Positions 7,861 to 18,385 are shown, counted from the first letter of the stretch. The stretch: DNA of 64,000 nt from Desulfobacterales bacterium (GCA_034520365.1 JAXHNP010000006.1:117001-181000), one strand, 5' to 3'. Notes: generated by a model not told the origin, from the sequence alone. Translations and numbers: made by a program.

Positions 7861-9336
7861 CTACTGCCCGTTAATCGAGGCCACAATCCGCCGGAAGCTC
7901 TCCACGCCGGCCTCCAGGTTTTCAAGGATGTCTTCTGCCAGCACGTCCGGATCAGGCAGGTTGTCCAGGTCTGCCAGGCTGTCATCGCGGATCCAGAACA
8001 TATCCAGGCTGGTCTTGTCCCGGCCTGTGATCTCTTCGCGGGAAAATTTCCGCCATCTGCCGCCCGGGTTGTCCGGTGACCAGGTCTGTTTGCGCTCGTG
8101 GCGGTTTTGCGGGTTGTAGCAGGCAATAAAGTCCTTTAAATCCGCATAGGTCATCTGGTTTTTCTTCTTGGTGAAATGCACGTTGGTCCGCAAATCGTAA
8201 AACCAGACCTCCTTTGTCCACGGCTGCCTGGCTGCCGGCTTGTTTTCAAAGAAAATCACGTTGGCCTTGACGCCCTGGGCGTAAAAGATCCCGGTGGGCA
8301 GGCGCAAAATGGTATGCAGATCCGTGTTTTCCAGCAATTTTTTGCGCACCGTCTCCCCGGCCCCGCCTTCAAAGAGCACGTTGTCGGGCACCACCACGGC
8401 CGCCTCGCCCGTGGTCTTTAACATCGTGCGCACGTGCTGCACGAAATTGAGCTGCTTGTTTGACGTGGTGGCCCAGAAGTCCTGCCGGTTGTAGCGCAGG
8501 TCTTCCTTTTCCTGCTTGCCCGCCCCGTTGGTGATGGTAATACTGCTTTTTTTGCCAAACGGGGGATTGGTCAGCACATAATCAAAGCGCCGGCCGGCAT
8601 CTGCCACCAGGGCATCATCTGCGGATATGGGACAATCGCCGGTAATCTCGCCGATATTGTGCAAAAACATGTTCATCAGGGCCAGGCGCCGGGCATTGGC
8701 CACGATCTCGTTTCCAAAAAAGGTCTCATTTTTCAAAAACCTTTTCTGATCGCGGTCCAGGGAATAATTGCTTTCGATAAAATCATAGGCGGCCAGGAAA
8801 AACCCGCCCGTGCCGCAGGCGGGATCTGCAACGGTTTTTTCCGGCTCCGGCCGGATGCATTCCACCATGGCCCGGATCAGCGCCCTGGGGGTAAAATACT
8901 GGCCGGCCCCGCTTTTCACGTCCTCTGCGTTTCTCTCCAGCAGGCCCTCGTAGATATCGCCCTTGACATCGGCGCCCATGCTCACCCAATCCTCGGCGTC
9001 GATCATGTGGATGATCTTGTATAGCTTGGCCGGGTCCTGGATCTGGTTCTGGGATTTGACAAAAATCTGGCCGATCATTGCCTTCTGCCGCCCCAGCTCC
9101 CGCAGCAGCCGGATGTAATGGGATTCGAGATCCGCGCCTTTCTTGGATTTCAGGCTTTCCCAGTTAAACTCCCCGGGGATGCCCACTTCTTTGCCGTAAT
9201 ACCGGCTGTATTCGTCTGCCATCTTGAGAAACAAAAGATAGGTGAGCTGCTCCAGGTAATCGCCGTAGCTCACCCCGTCATCGCGCAGCGTATGACAGAA
9301 ACTCCAGACCTTTGAAACAATGCTTTCCGTGTTCAT
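7861..9336 (-). CDS. hsdM: Type I restriction system methylase subunit HsdM
   Basis: The 491-residue N6-adenine methyltransferase is the modification subunit of the HsdR2M2S1 complex and methylates the target recognised by HsdS. Residues about 1-130 are the HsdM N-terminal helical domain (YLEQLTYLLFLKMADE). The SAM site is VADPACGTGGFFLAAYDF. The catalytic motif is NPPFGKK, the NPP(F/Y) of N6-adenine enzymes. The start at 9336 is chosen because its ATG overlaps the hsdS TGA as ATGA; an in-frame upstream extension to 9465 would run inside hsdS. It is the last gene of the hsdR-hsdS-hsdM operon. Confidence 0.96.
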   Translation of the reverse strand: MNTESIVSKVWSFCHTLRDDGVSYGDYLEQLTYLLFLKMADEYSRYYGKEVGIPGEFNWESLKSKKGADLESHYIRLLRELGRQKAMIGQIFVKSQNQIQDPAKLYKIIHMIDAEDWVSMGADVKGDIYEGLLERNAEDVKSGAGQYFTPRALIRAMVECIRPEPEKTVADPACGTGGFFLAAYDFIESNYSLDRDQKRFLKNETFFGNEIVANARRLALMNMFLHNIGEITGDCPISADDALVADAGRRFDYVLTNPPFGKKSSITITNGAGKQEKEDLRYNRQDFWATTSNKQLNFVQHVRTMLKTTGEAAVVVPDNVLFEGGAGETVRKKLLENTDLHTILRLPTGIFYAQGVKANVIFFENKPAARQPWTKEVWFYDLRTNVHFTKKKNQMTYADLKDFIACYNPQNRHERKQTWSPDNPGGRWRKFSREEITGRDKTSLDMFWIRDDSLADLDNLPDPDVLAEDILENLEAGVESFRRIVASINGQ

Positions 9337-10913
9337 GCTGATTTTTTCTTTCCGCGCCGTATGCCGCCCGCGCCCTGTACCTTTTTCTTTTCTTCCCGGA
9401 TGCGCTCCAGCAGACGCTCCGCCGAATTTTCCCCGGAAACCAGCTCCGGGTTTTCCTTTCGCCACTGCCGGGTCAATTCCCCGGAAAACGCCTTTTTCAA
9501 AATGCTCTGCCGCAGCGTCTCGGCCTTTTGCAGACTGTCTTCGATGCTTTGCTCAAGCTGGTCGCAGACCGAGAGGCGGGATTCGATTTCTGAAAGAACT
9601 ATATTTTGCTCTGTTGTTGAACAAATGGGAAATGGCATTTTTCCAATTTGTTCTTGGTTGATTGAAGCCATTCCGACTGTTTGTTGTGCATTATGATTAA
9701 AGTATTTATTTGCAAAGATCAAAAACCAAAAATTAACATACCCGCTCTCAATAACCCTAATAAGCCTGAGCCTGATGTTTTTACTTTCATATACAGATTT
9801 TTCTAAATTTTGTTTAATTAAGGCTGTCTTTCCAACCAACTCTCGACTATTAACCCTATTAACCAGTAAATCTCCTGGTTTTAATTCATACTCTTTAATT
9901 TCATCTTCGGACAAAACCATCCTTTTCACATCAATCCATACGATTTTCCCATTTTCAATGTTGTACATTCTTAAGCAGGGACTACCTGTTTCAGCATAAA
10001 ATTTTTTTGGTTTATATATGCCGTTTTTCATTGATTCAGAAATTTCAGCAATTTTAATCCACTCCCACCCCTCAGGCAATTCCGGCAGCTCTGCAAGCTC
10101 CTCTTCCGTCAACGGCGGCAGGTCCTTCGGCTTTTTCGGCTTAGCCGGCTTCTTTCTTCCTTCCGCCTTTGCCTGCTCACATTCCTTTTCCCAGGCTTCT
10201 AACTGCTTTTTATAATGCGCCTCCCGCTCTTTCCGGATGCGCTCGATCAGCTTTTCCGCCGGTTCCGGCGGGTTTCCCGCCTCCTGTTGCCGCTCGCGCC
10301 AATTTTCGGTCAACCTGCCCTCAAAAGCATGTTTCAACACAGCCTGGCGGTAGGTTTTCAACTGCTCCCTGGCTTTTTTCAGGCTTTCAATACCGCTGTC
10401 GAGTTCGGAAACGAGTTCTTCGATTTTACTGACAATTTCATTTTGTTCAGGAATTGAAGGGAGGGGGAAATATATAGACTTTAATTTGCTGGCATTAACG
10501 TTCTGAACCGCAATCCCAAGCTTTTCTTCTGATATGCTATTCCAGTAAAAAGGGCTCTCTAAAAAAAACTTAAAATATCTGGGTGCTATTAAAGGATTGA
10601 AGCGAATCAAGTACGATGCAAAAACTGCTTTCATAGGCTTTTCAATTAAACAACTAAAACCAATAGAACCAGCACGAGAAATAACAACATCCCCATCTTT
10701 GAGAAGATATTTTTCTGGTTCTTCTGGATTTTTTAAGCAGTAAGGCACATTGTCCCAACTAATCCTGCCGGATTTAATATCCGTTGTTCTTAAAAGTTTT
10801 AAATCCCCGCTTTCTGTCGCTTTTGTTGTATACCCGTATTGCACTTTAATACAGATGTTTCCAATTGTCGTTTCCAGCCAACACTCAGGCAGATTGTGCG
10901 TATTTTTTTCCAT
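9333..10913 (-). CDS. hsdS: Type I restriction specificity subunit HsdS
   Basis: The 526-residue DNA-recognition subunit has two target recognition domains, at about residues 1-155 and 270-430. Each is followed by a conserved helical spacer (EQNEIVSKIEELVSELDSG and EQNIVLSEIESRLSVCDQ) that forms the paired coiled coil. An unusual charged Lys/Pro/Glu-rich linker, about 205-270, separates the halves. Recognition domain sequence is variable, so the target cannot be predicted. The ATG directly follows the hsdR stop (TAG ATG), and the 3' end overlaps hsdM by 4 bases. The gene looks intact. Confidence 0.95.
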   Translation of the reverse strand: MEKNTHNLPECWLETTIGNICIKVQYGYTTKATESGDLKLLRTTDIKSGRISWDNVPYCLKNPEEPEKYLLKDGDVVISRAGSIGFSCLIEKPMKAVFASYLIRFNPLIAPRYFKFFLESPFYWNSISEEKLGIAVQNVNASKLKSIYFPLPSIPEQNEIVSKIEELVSELDSGIESLKKAREQLKTYRQAVLKHAFEGRLTENWRERQQEAGNPPEPAEKLIERIRKEREAHYKKQLEAWEKECEQAKAEGRKKPAKPKKPKDLPPLTEEELAELPELPEGWEWIKIAEISESMKNGIYKPKKFYAETGSPCLRMYNIENGKIVWIDVKRMVLSEDEIKEYELKPGDLLVNRVNSRELVGKTALIKQNLEKSVYESKNIRLRLIRVIESGYVNFWFLIFANKYFNHNAQQTVGMASINQEQIGKMPFPICSTTEQNIVLSEIESRLSVCDQLEQSIEDSLQKAETLRQSILKKAFSGELTRQWRKENPELVSGENSAERLLERIREEKKKVQGAGGIRRGKKKSA

Positions 10914-13718
10914 CTAAGCCGCCAACACCTCATTCATCTCCTCAATAATTTCCTCCACCCCGCCGCCAAACAATTTCCGCATCTTCCCGATCCCGCCCTT
11001 GCCGTCAAACGGCGCATAATCGAGATCCTCCATTTCAATATGCACCGAACTGGCGATATGATCCTTGATCATCCGCAGCCAGGCCATCTGCTCCGGGTTA
11101 AACTTCTGGGCCGCCCCCTCCTGCTTTTCAAACACCCACTTCTTGAAATTGCGGTTGACCGTGTCTTCAAAAGACGTAAGGATTTCATCAATGCCCACCA
11201 CCCGGCGGATCAAAGACACCAGGGCCGTAAGCTCGCTTCCGGGCGATTTTCCGCTTACCTTTTCCACCTGCTCATAGGCCTGCCATACCCGGGCCGGGGC
11301 CAGCCGGGGCCGGCTTTGTTTCAGGGCCTCGAGCACGGCCTTGATCATGTCATAGGTTACGTGCCTGCGGTTGTATGGCTGGTTGTAAAATATGGACAGG
11401 GCGGCAATCTCATCCTTGTTGGCCTCGATAAAAGACGTAAAGTCGGCAATAATGTCTTCTGCCAGATCAATTGCCTGCTTGTCCCAGCCGGCAAAGGACA
11501 CCTCGTCGATATTGACGGTATCGATAATCTGCTCGTGGGATTTGCGGGCGTTTTCGACAAACTCATTGAGCTTTCCGGAAAACGTATCCCGCACGCGGTT
11601 GACCAGGTCTTTTTGGGCTTCGGCCCGCTGGTCTTCATCCGGCTCGGCATCCGGCGGCAGCCCGGATTTTTCCGCGGCAAGTTCGTTGATTTTGTCGGGA
11701 TTATGGGCTTCGAGCAGCTCCCGGGTCACGGTTTTAATGGACTTGCCCCGGGCAAGCGCTGCAAATTCGCTTTGCTCCTTGTCGGTTACCTGCCTGTCCA
11801 GCCGGGCCAGCCGGCCGGCCAGAGATGTATAGGTATCCTCGTCTGCCTGCCCCATGAGCACGGCCCGGAGCAGATCCTTTAAGGGCACGGATTTTTTCCG
11901 CTCCAGGGGGCGGCTGTCGGTTTTCACCGACCGGCTCACCCCCACGGCATCCACGATCACAAAACCGGTCTTGGCCGTATGGGCCGAAGGCGTCACCTTT
12001 TTTAAATCATCATAGGCCAGGGTGCGGGTGCCCCGGCCCTTCATCTGCTCAAAATAGTTCACCGATCGCACATCCCGCATGAAAACCAGACATTCCAGGG
12101 GCTTTACATCCGTGCCCGTGGCGATCATGTCCACGGTCACCGCGATCCGTGGAAAGTAATCGTTTCTAAATGCGGCCAGCAGGGATTTGGGATCTTCCTC
12201 GGCCCGGTAGGTCACTTTCCGGCAAAACGCGTTTCCCTCGCCGAATTCCTCGCGCACGATGCCGATGATATCGTCTGCGTGGCTGTCGGTTTTGGCAAAA
12301 ATAAGGGTTTTGGGCACCTCCCGGCGCCCGGGAAACATCTCAGGCAGCTTTTCGCAAAACGCCCGGATCACGTTTCTTATCTGGCTGGGATTGACCACGT
12401 CCCGATCCAAATCCTTTCCGGAATACTCCACTTCCTCGTCAAGCTGCTCCCAGCGTTTTTTCCGGGTCAGCCGATCGCGCTTGTCCACCCATTGCTCCGC
12501 CACCAGCCGGTCGCCCGCCTCTGTGATCCGGGTTTTGATCAGATAGGTCTCATATCCCACATTGACCCCGTCAGCCACGGCTTGCTCGTGGCGGTATTCA
12601 GAGGCCAGGTTTTCGTTGAAAAACCCGAAGGTCCGCTTGTCCGGCGTTGCGGTCAGCCCGATGAAAAAGGCGTCAAAATAGTCCAGCACCTGCTGCCACA
12701 GGTTGTAAATGGAGCGGTGGCATTCATCGATCACAATAAAATCAAAAAACTCGGGCGGCACTTCCGGGTTGTAGACCACCTCCCGGGGTTTGGGCATCTC
12801 TGTAAATTCATGGGGGTTTGCCAGCTCTGCGGCCTCATCCAGGTCCTCGCCCTTTAAAATGGAATACATCCGCTGGATAGTGCTGATGCACACCTGACTG
12901 TCTGCAGGCACGTACCTGGAATTGAGCCGGCAGACGTTGTATAGCTCCGTGAATTTCCGGTTGTCATCATTGGGGGTGTAGCCCATGAACTCCTGCTCGG
13001 CCTGCTCCCCAAGATTCCGGGTGTCGACCAGAAACAAGATCCGCCCCGCATTGGCGTGTTTCAGCAGCCGGTACACAGCGGTAATGGCAGTATAGGTTTT
13101 GCCGCTGCCAGTGGCCATCTGGATCAAAGTGCGGGGCCTGTTTTCGCAAAAAGACTTTTCCAGGCTGGAAACAGCCCGGATCTGGCACTGCCGCAGCCCT
13201 TGGCCGCAAAGCGCCGGCATCTGCTGCAAGCGCTGCCGAAGGCTGGTCCGCTGCTTTACCCGCTGTTTTAAAGTATAGGGATGATGAAACCAGAACACCG
13301 GCCTGGCCCGGGGTTTGGGATCGCGCAGATCCGTATACCGGGTGACAACCCCGGTGCTTTCATACACAAACGGCACCCGACCCTCGTCTTCAAACCATTT
13401 CAGCCGGCTCTGGGCATAGAATTCGGCCTGCTGCTCATGAACGCTCATCCGGTGGCCTTCTTCCTCTTTCTTGGCCTCGATCACCCCCACAGGCTCCCGG
13501 TCCACAAACAACACATAATCGGCAACCCCCGCATCCGTCCCGTATTCCCGCACTGCAAGCCCCGGCCCCAACTGCCAGTCAATGCCGTTTTGATCCACCA
13601 CCACCCATCCGGCCTGCTCAAGCATCCGGTCAATGTTTTCTCTTGCGGCTTGTTCCGGGGTCTTGTTCATAAAATCGGTTTTTTTGGCATATCGTCTCTT
13701 ATGAATCCCATTTTGCAT
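10914..13718 (-). CDS. hsdR: Type I restriction endonuclease subunit HsdR
   Basis: The 934-residue motor and nuclease subunit has an N-terminal PD-(D/E)xK nuclease with an Asp in GVADYVLFVD and the EAK of VGVIEAKKEEEG. It carries a superfamily 2 translocase with Walker A QMATGSGKTYTA, DEAH-type motif DECHRS and a later helicase lobe (TVDMIATGTDVKPLECLVFM). A helical C-terminus binds HsdM/HsdS. It cuts unmethylated foreign DNA after ATP-driven translocation. The start is uncertain: 13718 or ATG at 13670, neither with a strong Shine-Dalgarno. It is first in the operon and of full length. Confidence 0.96.
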   Translation of the reverse strand: MQNGIHKRRYAKKTDFMNKTPEQAARENIDRMLEQAGWVVVDQNGIDWQLGPGLAVREYGTDAGVADYVLFVDREPVGVIEAKKEEEGHRMSVHEQQAEFYAQSRLKWFEDEGRVPFVYESTGVVTRYTDLRDPKPRARPVFWFHHPYTLKQRVKQRTSLRQRLQQMPALCGQGLRQCQIRAVSSLEKSFCENRPRTLIQMATGSGKTYTAITAVYRLLKHANAGRILFLVDTRNLGEQAEQEFMGYTPNDDNRKFTELYNVCRLNSRYVPADSQVCISTIQRMYSILKGEDLDEAAELANPHEFTEMPKPREVVYNPEVPPEFFDFIVIDECHRSIYNLWQQVLDYFDAFFIGLTATPDKRTFGFFNENLASEYRHEQAVADGVNVGYETYLIKTRITEAGDRLVAEQWVDKRDRLTRKKRWEQLDEEVEYSGKDLDRDVVNPSQIRNVIRAFCEKLPEMFPGRREVPKTLIFAKTDSHADDIIGIVREEFGEGNAFCRKVTYRAEEDPKSLLAAFRNDYFPRIAVTVDMIATGTDVKPLECLVFMRDVRSVNYFEQMKGRGTRTLAYDDLKKVTPSAHTAKTGFVIVDAVGVSRSVKTDSRPLERKKSVPLKDLLRAVLMGQADEDTYTSLAGRLARLDRQVTDKEQSEFAALARGKSIKTVTRELLEAHNPDKINELAAEKSGLPPDAEPDEDQRAEAQKDLVNRVRDTFSGKLNEFVENARKSHEQIIDTVNIDEVSFAGWDKQAIDLAEDIIADFTSFIEANKDEIAALSIFYNQPYNRRHVTYDMIKAVLEALKQSRPRLAPARVWQAYEQVEKVSGKSPGSELTALVSLIRRVVGIDEILTSFEDTVNRNFKKWVFEKQEGAAQKFNPEQMAWLRMIKDHIASSVHIEMEDLDYAPFDGKGGIGKMRKLFGGGVEEIIEEMNEVLAA

Positions 13719-13816
13719 TTATTGGCGCAAAAAAATGAAATATAGGATCAGAAATGAACGTCATTTTTTGTTTATTTAATATGATTTTAAAAGGTTGCTC
13801 AGGCCCGACCACAGTT

Positions 13817-14046
13817 TATAGACTTTGCGGGTTTTTTATAGAAATACGTGCCTGTTTTGAGAACTTGGGAATCGGTCTGCCGGGAAAAATTCTTTGAAAC
13901 ATGCACTGGCCTTTCCGCTGTTTTTGGGTGTGGGGTGTAATGCAAGCGGGCGGATTTTTTATCGAATAACCATCTGGATATAATCCAATACACATAAATA
14001 TGGCCGGAATGTCAATAGTAAATGGGATTACGGCCAGAAACAGGGG
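13817..14046. repeat. Direct repeat D, left copy (~230 bp)
   Basis: This 230-bp segment starts TATAGACTTTGCGGG and ends near AGAAACAGGGG. It recurs in the same orientation at 37333-37561 with scattered substitutions and a few indels. The two copies bound the accessory block that holds the methyltransferase operon, the TIR clusters and the transposon. The minus strand has a short open frame (HYTPHPKTAERPVHVSK) conserved in both copies, probably by chance or as a relic. No terminal inverted repeats were found. Confidence 0.8.
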
Positions 14047-14123
14047 TCTGGGGGCAGGAAGATCAGTACAGATAGGTCTTTTTGTCAGCAAAGACTGGCC
14101 ATCAGGGCATAAATCACTCAAGA

Positions 14124-14330
14124 CTATCCCAACGCTACGCCCTCAGACGGGGGATACCGGTAAAGCACGTACAAAATCGCCAGGGCGATAACCGTGAGTA
14201 TGGTAAAGACTACAAAACCTTTGCTGTAGCCGGCTGTGGGGGAGACGTTTACAAACAGGCCCATGGCCGGGGGGACTACAAATCCGCCGAAGGCGCCCAG
14301 GCCGCCCACGATGCCAGAGGCCCCTCCCAC
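14124..14330 (-). pseudogene. 3' remnant of a NarK-type nitrate/nitrite MFS transporter, copy 1
   Basis: About 65 codons encode the last transmembrane helices of a NarK-like transporter: GGASGIVGGLGAFGGFV, followed by a hydrophobic helix and YVLYRYPPSEG. The N-terminal ~85% of the gene is absent. Two further diverged copies of the same tail are at 20170-20333 and 44395-44578, all on the minus strand. Copies 1 and 2 bracket the methyltransferase/GHKL/receiver operon. The gap 14331-14508 has no recognisable gene. Confidence 0.7.
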
Positions 14331-14508
14331 GGTCGCCGTCCACCCTAAGAAGAGATGAGGAAAGGGGATGTAAATCGGGATAGAGTAGAGGGCAGGCTGG
14401 TGTCCCCTCTATCCCGTTTTCCGTCCCATAAAGCTTCATAAAGCTTCATAGTCCTTGACAATATTGTTAAATCGGCTTAAAAAATAAAGAGAATTTTCCT
14501 TCTTAACA

Positions 14509-15894
14509 GTGGCCATCAATCTGGCTAAGATCACAACAACTTATGGGCTTGAACTGTTGATCTGTGTCAAACAAAATCACGACTCCTTACTTTGTCAACG
14601 TCTTCAAGCGTTAACAAAAACTGACAAGGACTACTGGTCCTTCAGGGGAAACTGCCGTCGCGAGTATAGTCATGGCATGTTCCAATATCCTGCCATGATG
14701 GTTCCGCAAGTAGCTCAAGCCATCCTTCAACAAATATATGTTGTGCACCCTGAACTCGAATGGGTGGGTGATCCATTTTCAGGCTCTGGGACAATCATGA
14801 CTGAAAGCATGATGAATGGTTTGGCTTTTTCAGGAACAGATATCAACCCACTTGCAGTTCTGATATGTCGTGTAAAAAGTGGCCCCTATTTTACTAAGGC
14901 CTTGAAAGAAAAAATCGAAAACCTCAAGGCTTGTATTGTCTCAGATCGTAAATGGACAGTCGAAACATCTTTCCCGAACATTGAAAAATGGTTCAACAAA
15001 GATATCCAGATTGCTTTGTCAAAGATCCAGAGAGGGATTCGCAAGGAAAAGGCTGCTTGGGCTCGCAGTTTTTTTTGGATAGCTTTAGCTGAAACTGTTA
15101 GGGCGTCTAGCAACAGCAGAACTTCAACGTATAAGCTTCATATTCGACCTCAGAAAGAGATCGAGGGCCGAATATCTGATCCGATTAAGGTCTTTAAAAA
15201 TACTCTTGACCGCAACTTCAAGCATTACCAAGAGCAAGCCAAACGACTGTCAAATGCTGGATACTTGCAGCGCGGCCGTTACCAGCGAGAAGTTTCGGTT
15301 TCTTTGGCGGACATTCGAGATTTCAACCAAAGGAAGAAAGTAGATACTATTATCACCTCACCCCCATACGGAGATAATGCAACTACAGTACCCTATGGAC
15401 AATACTCTTACCTGCCGCTTCAATGGGTGGATCTAGAGGATATTGATCCCAACATCGATAAAGATTGTTTAATCTCAACACATGAGCTTGATTCACGTAG
15501 TCTTGGCGGAAGAAAGCGGTTAATAAAATCAGAGGCAGATCAAATAACCCAACGATCTTCTGCGTTAGCAAAGTATATGAAAAGCTTAAATGGACAGCCA
15601 CGGGATAGAGCTATTCGCGTTATCGCTTTTTTCCGTGATATAGATGCAAGTCTTGGCCCGATCTTAAAAGGTCTTAATCGCGGGGGATTGATGGTTTGGG
15701 TTTTGGGCAACCGAAAAGTAGGGGGCAAGCGCGTCCCATTTGATCTAATTTTATCCGACCTACTTCAAGAGCATAATGCAAAACTCTTGTGTAAATTGAC
15801 GAGAAGCATCTCTTCAAAAAGAATGGCTTTAAAAAATAATATCGCAGATACAATGTCAAAGGAAACAATACTGGTCATGAGGAAGGCAATCTGA
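14509..15894 (+). CDS. Site-specific DNA methyltransferase (N4/N6 amino type)
   Basis: The 461-residue protein has SAM-binding motif I GDPFSGSGTIMTES at about residues 82-96 and catalytic motif IV TSPPYGD at about 285. This arrangement suits N4-cytosine or N6-adenine methylation of DNA. An aromatic segment between them (YWSFRGNCRREYSHGMFQYP, about 44-63) resembles the start of defence-associated methylases. GTG at 14509 is the first start after an in-frame stop; no good ribosome site is visible, so the start is uncertain. It is the first of three tightly packed genes: the next starts one base after its stop. The DNA is noticeably more AT-rich than the hsd operon. Confidence 0.88.
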   Translation: MAINLAKITTTYGLELLICVKQNHDSLLCQRLQALTKTDKDYWSFRGNCRREYSHGMFQYPAMMVPQVAQAILQQIYVVHPELEWVGDPFSGSGTIMTESMMNGLAFSGTDINPLAVLICRVKSGPYFTKALKEKIENLKACIVSDRKWTVETSFPNIEKWFNKDIQIALSKIQRGIRKEKAAWARSFFWIALAETVRASSNSRTSTYKLHIRPQKEIEGRISDPIKVFKNTLDRNFKHYQEQAKRLSNAGYLQRGRYQREVSVSLADIRDFNQRKKVDTIITSPPYGDNATTVPYGQYSYLPLQWVDLEDIDPNIDKDCLISTHELDSRSLGGRKRLIKSEADQITQRSSALAKYMKSLNGQPRDRAIRVIAFFRDIDASLGPILKGLNRGGLMVWVLGNRKVGGKRVPFDLILSDLLQEHNAKLLCKLTRSISSKRMALKNNIADTMSKETILVMRKAI

Positions 15895-15895
15895 C

Positions 15896-18385
15896 ATGCC
15901 GAAAATGAACACACCACATTTTGAAGTCCATCCATCTGTGGTTTATCACCTCGGGGAAAGTTTGATAACCGACTCTGTCCAGGCCTTAATCGAATTAGTC
16001 AAAAATAGCTACGACGCTGATGCCACGTATACAAAAGTCACCATCGATACCAAAGGTTCGACTGAGTTTGACGACACTTTTTACTCACCGGAAGGCGGTC
16101 GTATAATTATAGAAGACGATGGCTTTGGAATGAATCTTGAGGATATCGAAGCCGGGTGGCTCATGATTTCGAACCGAAAAAAACATGAGTTTAAGAAAGC
16201 CCGTAAATTAACTGATAAAGGCAGAACACCGCTTGGGGACAAAGGACTTGGCCGGCTCGGCGTTCAAAGGCTTGGCGAAAAGTTGGAGATTTTCACCAAG
16301 ACCAAAAAAGATGGAGGTGTGCATTTCGGTTTTTCCTGGTCAGACTTTGCTAAAAAAGAACGGCTACAGGATGTAAGTATCCAATTAGACGAATGGAAAA
16401 ATGCAAAGCAGATTGGAACCCGACTTGTTATTTCGAATTTGCAAGAGCTGGAGCTATGGAGAGGGGAAGACGCAACGAAAAAGTTGCAGAATGAATTGTC
16501 TCAAATGATATCCCCCTTCAAGCAGATTAGAGATTATGTTGCTTTCATCGAAATCGACGGAAAGCCCATTGAACTGCAGGAAATTACAGAGAAAGTACGC
16601 GATATAGCCCCATTGCGCTATAGCATTCATTTTGACGGCAAAACCATCGAAATAAAAGGGCGTGCAAAATTAAACTATTTCTGCCCATCTGAGCGAAAAG
16701 AGGCCGAGGAATTTGCCCTGATAGCAGAAGGGGATGACGGCAAGGGGTTTTACGATTTTTTATCGCAGCAAAAATATGCTAGAAGCCTCAACCTTAAACG
16801 ATCCAAATCAGCTAACTGGTATGTTGAATTCGAACAGCAAAAAGAATTGGAAGATGTTGATGGAGTCTATCGGGTTTCTGGGAAATCTTCCTCGATTGCG
16901 AATCCAGGCCCTTTTAAAGGCGAAATGGATTCCTTTGATTTATCGGTCACTTCTTTTGATCGGCAAAATGTTTTCGACCGCATGAATGAGTTTCGTAATT
17001 ATATCAAAAAGTGCAGTGGTATTCGGGTCTTCCGGGACGGATTTGGCATACGCGTCGATAAGGATTGGCTGAAACTAGGAGATCAATACACATCGGGGCC
17101 ATCTTTCTACGGTTTAAAACCAAATAATACAGTTGGATTTATTGCCCTATCAGCTAGGGAGAACATGGACCTTGAGGAAACAACTGATAGGGAAGGGTTC
17201 AAGGATACAGTCTACTATCGTAATTTCTATTCGCTGTTGATGGAAGTTATGAAATTCACTCAAACCGCTGGACAGTTTTTTGGCAGATCATGGATAGCTT
17301 ATAAAAAAGAACGTAAAGAAGAATTAGCAAAGATTGATTCTCGAAAAACTATTGAAGATATATCGCACACCATGAGCGAGCGCCTGAGCGCATCAGAGGA
17401 GTACCAAAAAAAGCTTGATGAATTCCAAACTCGTTTGCAAACAAGCAAAAAACAAGCACAGGCTGCATCAACTCGTTTATCCAAAAAGAGGAGAATAGAT
17501 AATAAATTAAGATCAGAGGTGTCCAATTCCGTCTCGAACTTAAATCAACTTATAGACGAATCCCAGGAAATGATTTCACAAGTATCTGTATATCTTGGCG
17601 AGATATCAACCCTACGCCATATGGGGCAAGTGCTTAATGATCGTATCGATGGATTCCGGGATCAAATGGATAACATGTATGAAGCTGTGGCTCTTGGGTT
17701 GACAGCAGAGGCGCTTTCTCATGAGATATTTAATATTGCGGATCAGCTATCACTTAGGACGAAAAAGGCTCAAAGTAGAGCTAGGGCAATAAAATTAGAA
17801 GATCGAATCCTCCAAAATTTTATTGAACATGTTAAATCCAGCAGCATGGCCTTACGCAAGCAGATGTCATTTCTTTCGCCCGCATTACGCTATGTTCGTG
17901 AGCAAAGAGATTCAATAGATACATTCTCATTTATGAAAGAAATCAGAGAGTTTTACAAAGATCGGCTTCAAAAAAACAATATTTCCATTCTGATTCACAC
18001 ACGTAATGGTGGAGTTGCTCGGTTGAAAATGAATCGGGGCAAACTGACTCAAATCATAGACAATTTTATTCTCAATAGTGAGTATTGGTTGCGAGAGGAC
18101 ATTTCACAAGGACGTATGGAACATGGCAGTATTACGATCGAACTCGATCGCTACTTTGTTCGTATTTTTGATTCTGGGAAAGGAATCGATCCAAACATTG
18201 AATATGTCCTTTTCGAACCATTTGTAACGGCTAAGGGCAAGGGGAAGGGCCGTGGACTTGGCCTTTTTATTATAAAACAATTAATAGACTCTGAAGGCTG
18301 CAACGTAGGCATTTTGCCGGAGAGAAACTCCCATGATCGACTTTTTAAATTCCAAATTGATTTTCGGGGGGCTATAGATGAGTAA
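15896..18385 (+). CDS. Double-GHKL ATPase with histidine-kinase-like C-terminus
   Basis: The 829-residue soluble protein has two GHKL ATPase domains. The N-terminal one resembles HSP90/MutL/MORC ATPases: N-box ALIELVKNSYDADA (about 30-43), EDDGFGM (73-79) and GDKGLGRLG (about 113-121). A long helical middle (about 480-600, Lys-rich coiled coil) leads to an H-box-like LSHEIFN at about 605. A second, kinase-type ATPase follows: QIIDNFILNSEYW, DSGKGID and GRGLGLFIIKQL (about 716-795). It probably senses a state through the first ATPase and phosphorylates the next gene's receiver. It overlaps the downstream gene by 8 bases. It is intact. Confidence 0.85.
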   Translation: MPKMNTPHFEVHPSVVYHLGESLITDSVQALIELVKNSYDADATYTKVTIDTKGSTEFDDTFYSPEGGRIIIEDDGFGMNLEDIEAGWLMISNRKKHEFKKARKLTDKGRTPLGDKGLGRLGVQRLGEKLEIFTKTKKDGGVHFGFSWSDFAKKERLQDVSIQLDEWKNAKQIGTRLVISNLQELELWRGEDATKKLQNELSQMISPFKQIRDYVAFIEIDGKPIELQEITEKVRDIAPLRYSIHFDGKTIEIKGRAKLNYFCPSERKEAEEFALIAEGDDGKGFYDFLSQQKYARSLNLKRSKSANWYVEFEQQKELEDVDGVYRVSGKSSSIANPGPFKGEMDSFDLSVTSFDRQNVFDRMNEFRNYIKKCSGIRVFRDGFGIRVDKDWLKLGDQYTSGPSFYGLKPNNTVGFIALSARENMDLEETTDREGFKDTVYYRNFYSLLMEVMKFTQTAGQFFGRSWIAYKKERKEELAKIDSRKTIEDISHTMSERLSASEEYQKKLDEFQTRLQTSKKQAQAASTRLSKKRRIDNKLRSEVSNSVSNLNQLIDESQEMISQVSVYLGEISTLRHMGQVLNDRIDGFRDQMDNMYEAVALGLTAEALSHEIFNIADQLSLRTKKAQSRARAIKLEDRILQNFIEHVKSSSMALRKQMSFLSPALRYVREQRDSIDTFSFMKEIREFYKDRLQKNNISILIHTRNGGVARLKMNRGKLTQIIDNFILNSEYWLREDISQGRMEHGSITIELDRYFVRIFDSGKGIDPNIEYVLFEPFVTAKGKGKGRGLGLFIIKQLIDSEGCNVGILPERNSHDRLFKFQIDFRGAIDE

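Noticed and set aside
10839-11882. Open frame antisense to the start of hsdS and the end of hsdR
   Set aside because: hsdR has clear catalytic motifs on the other strand; the antisense frame has no family features.
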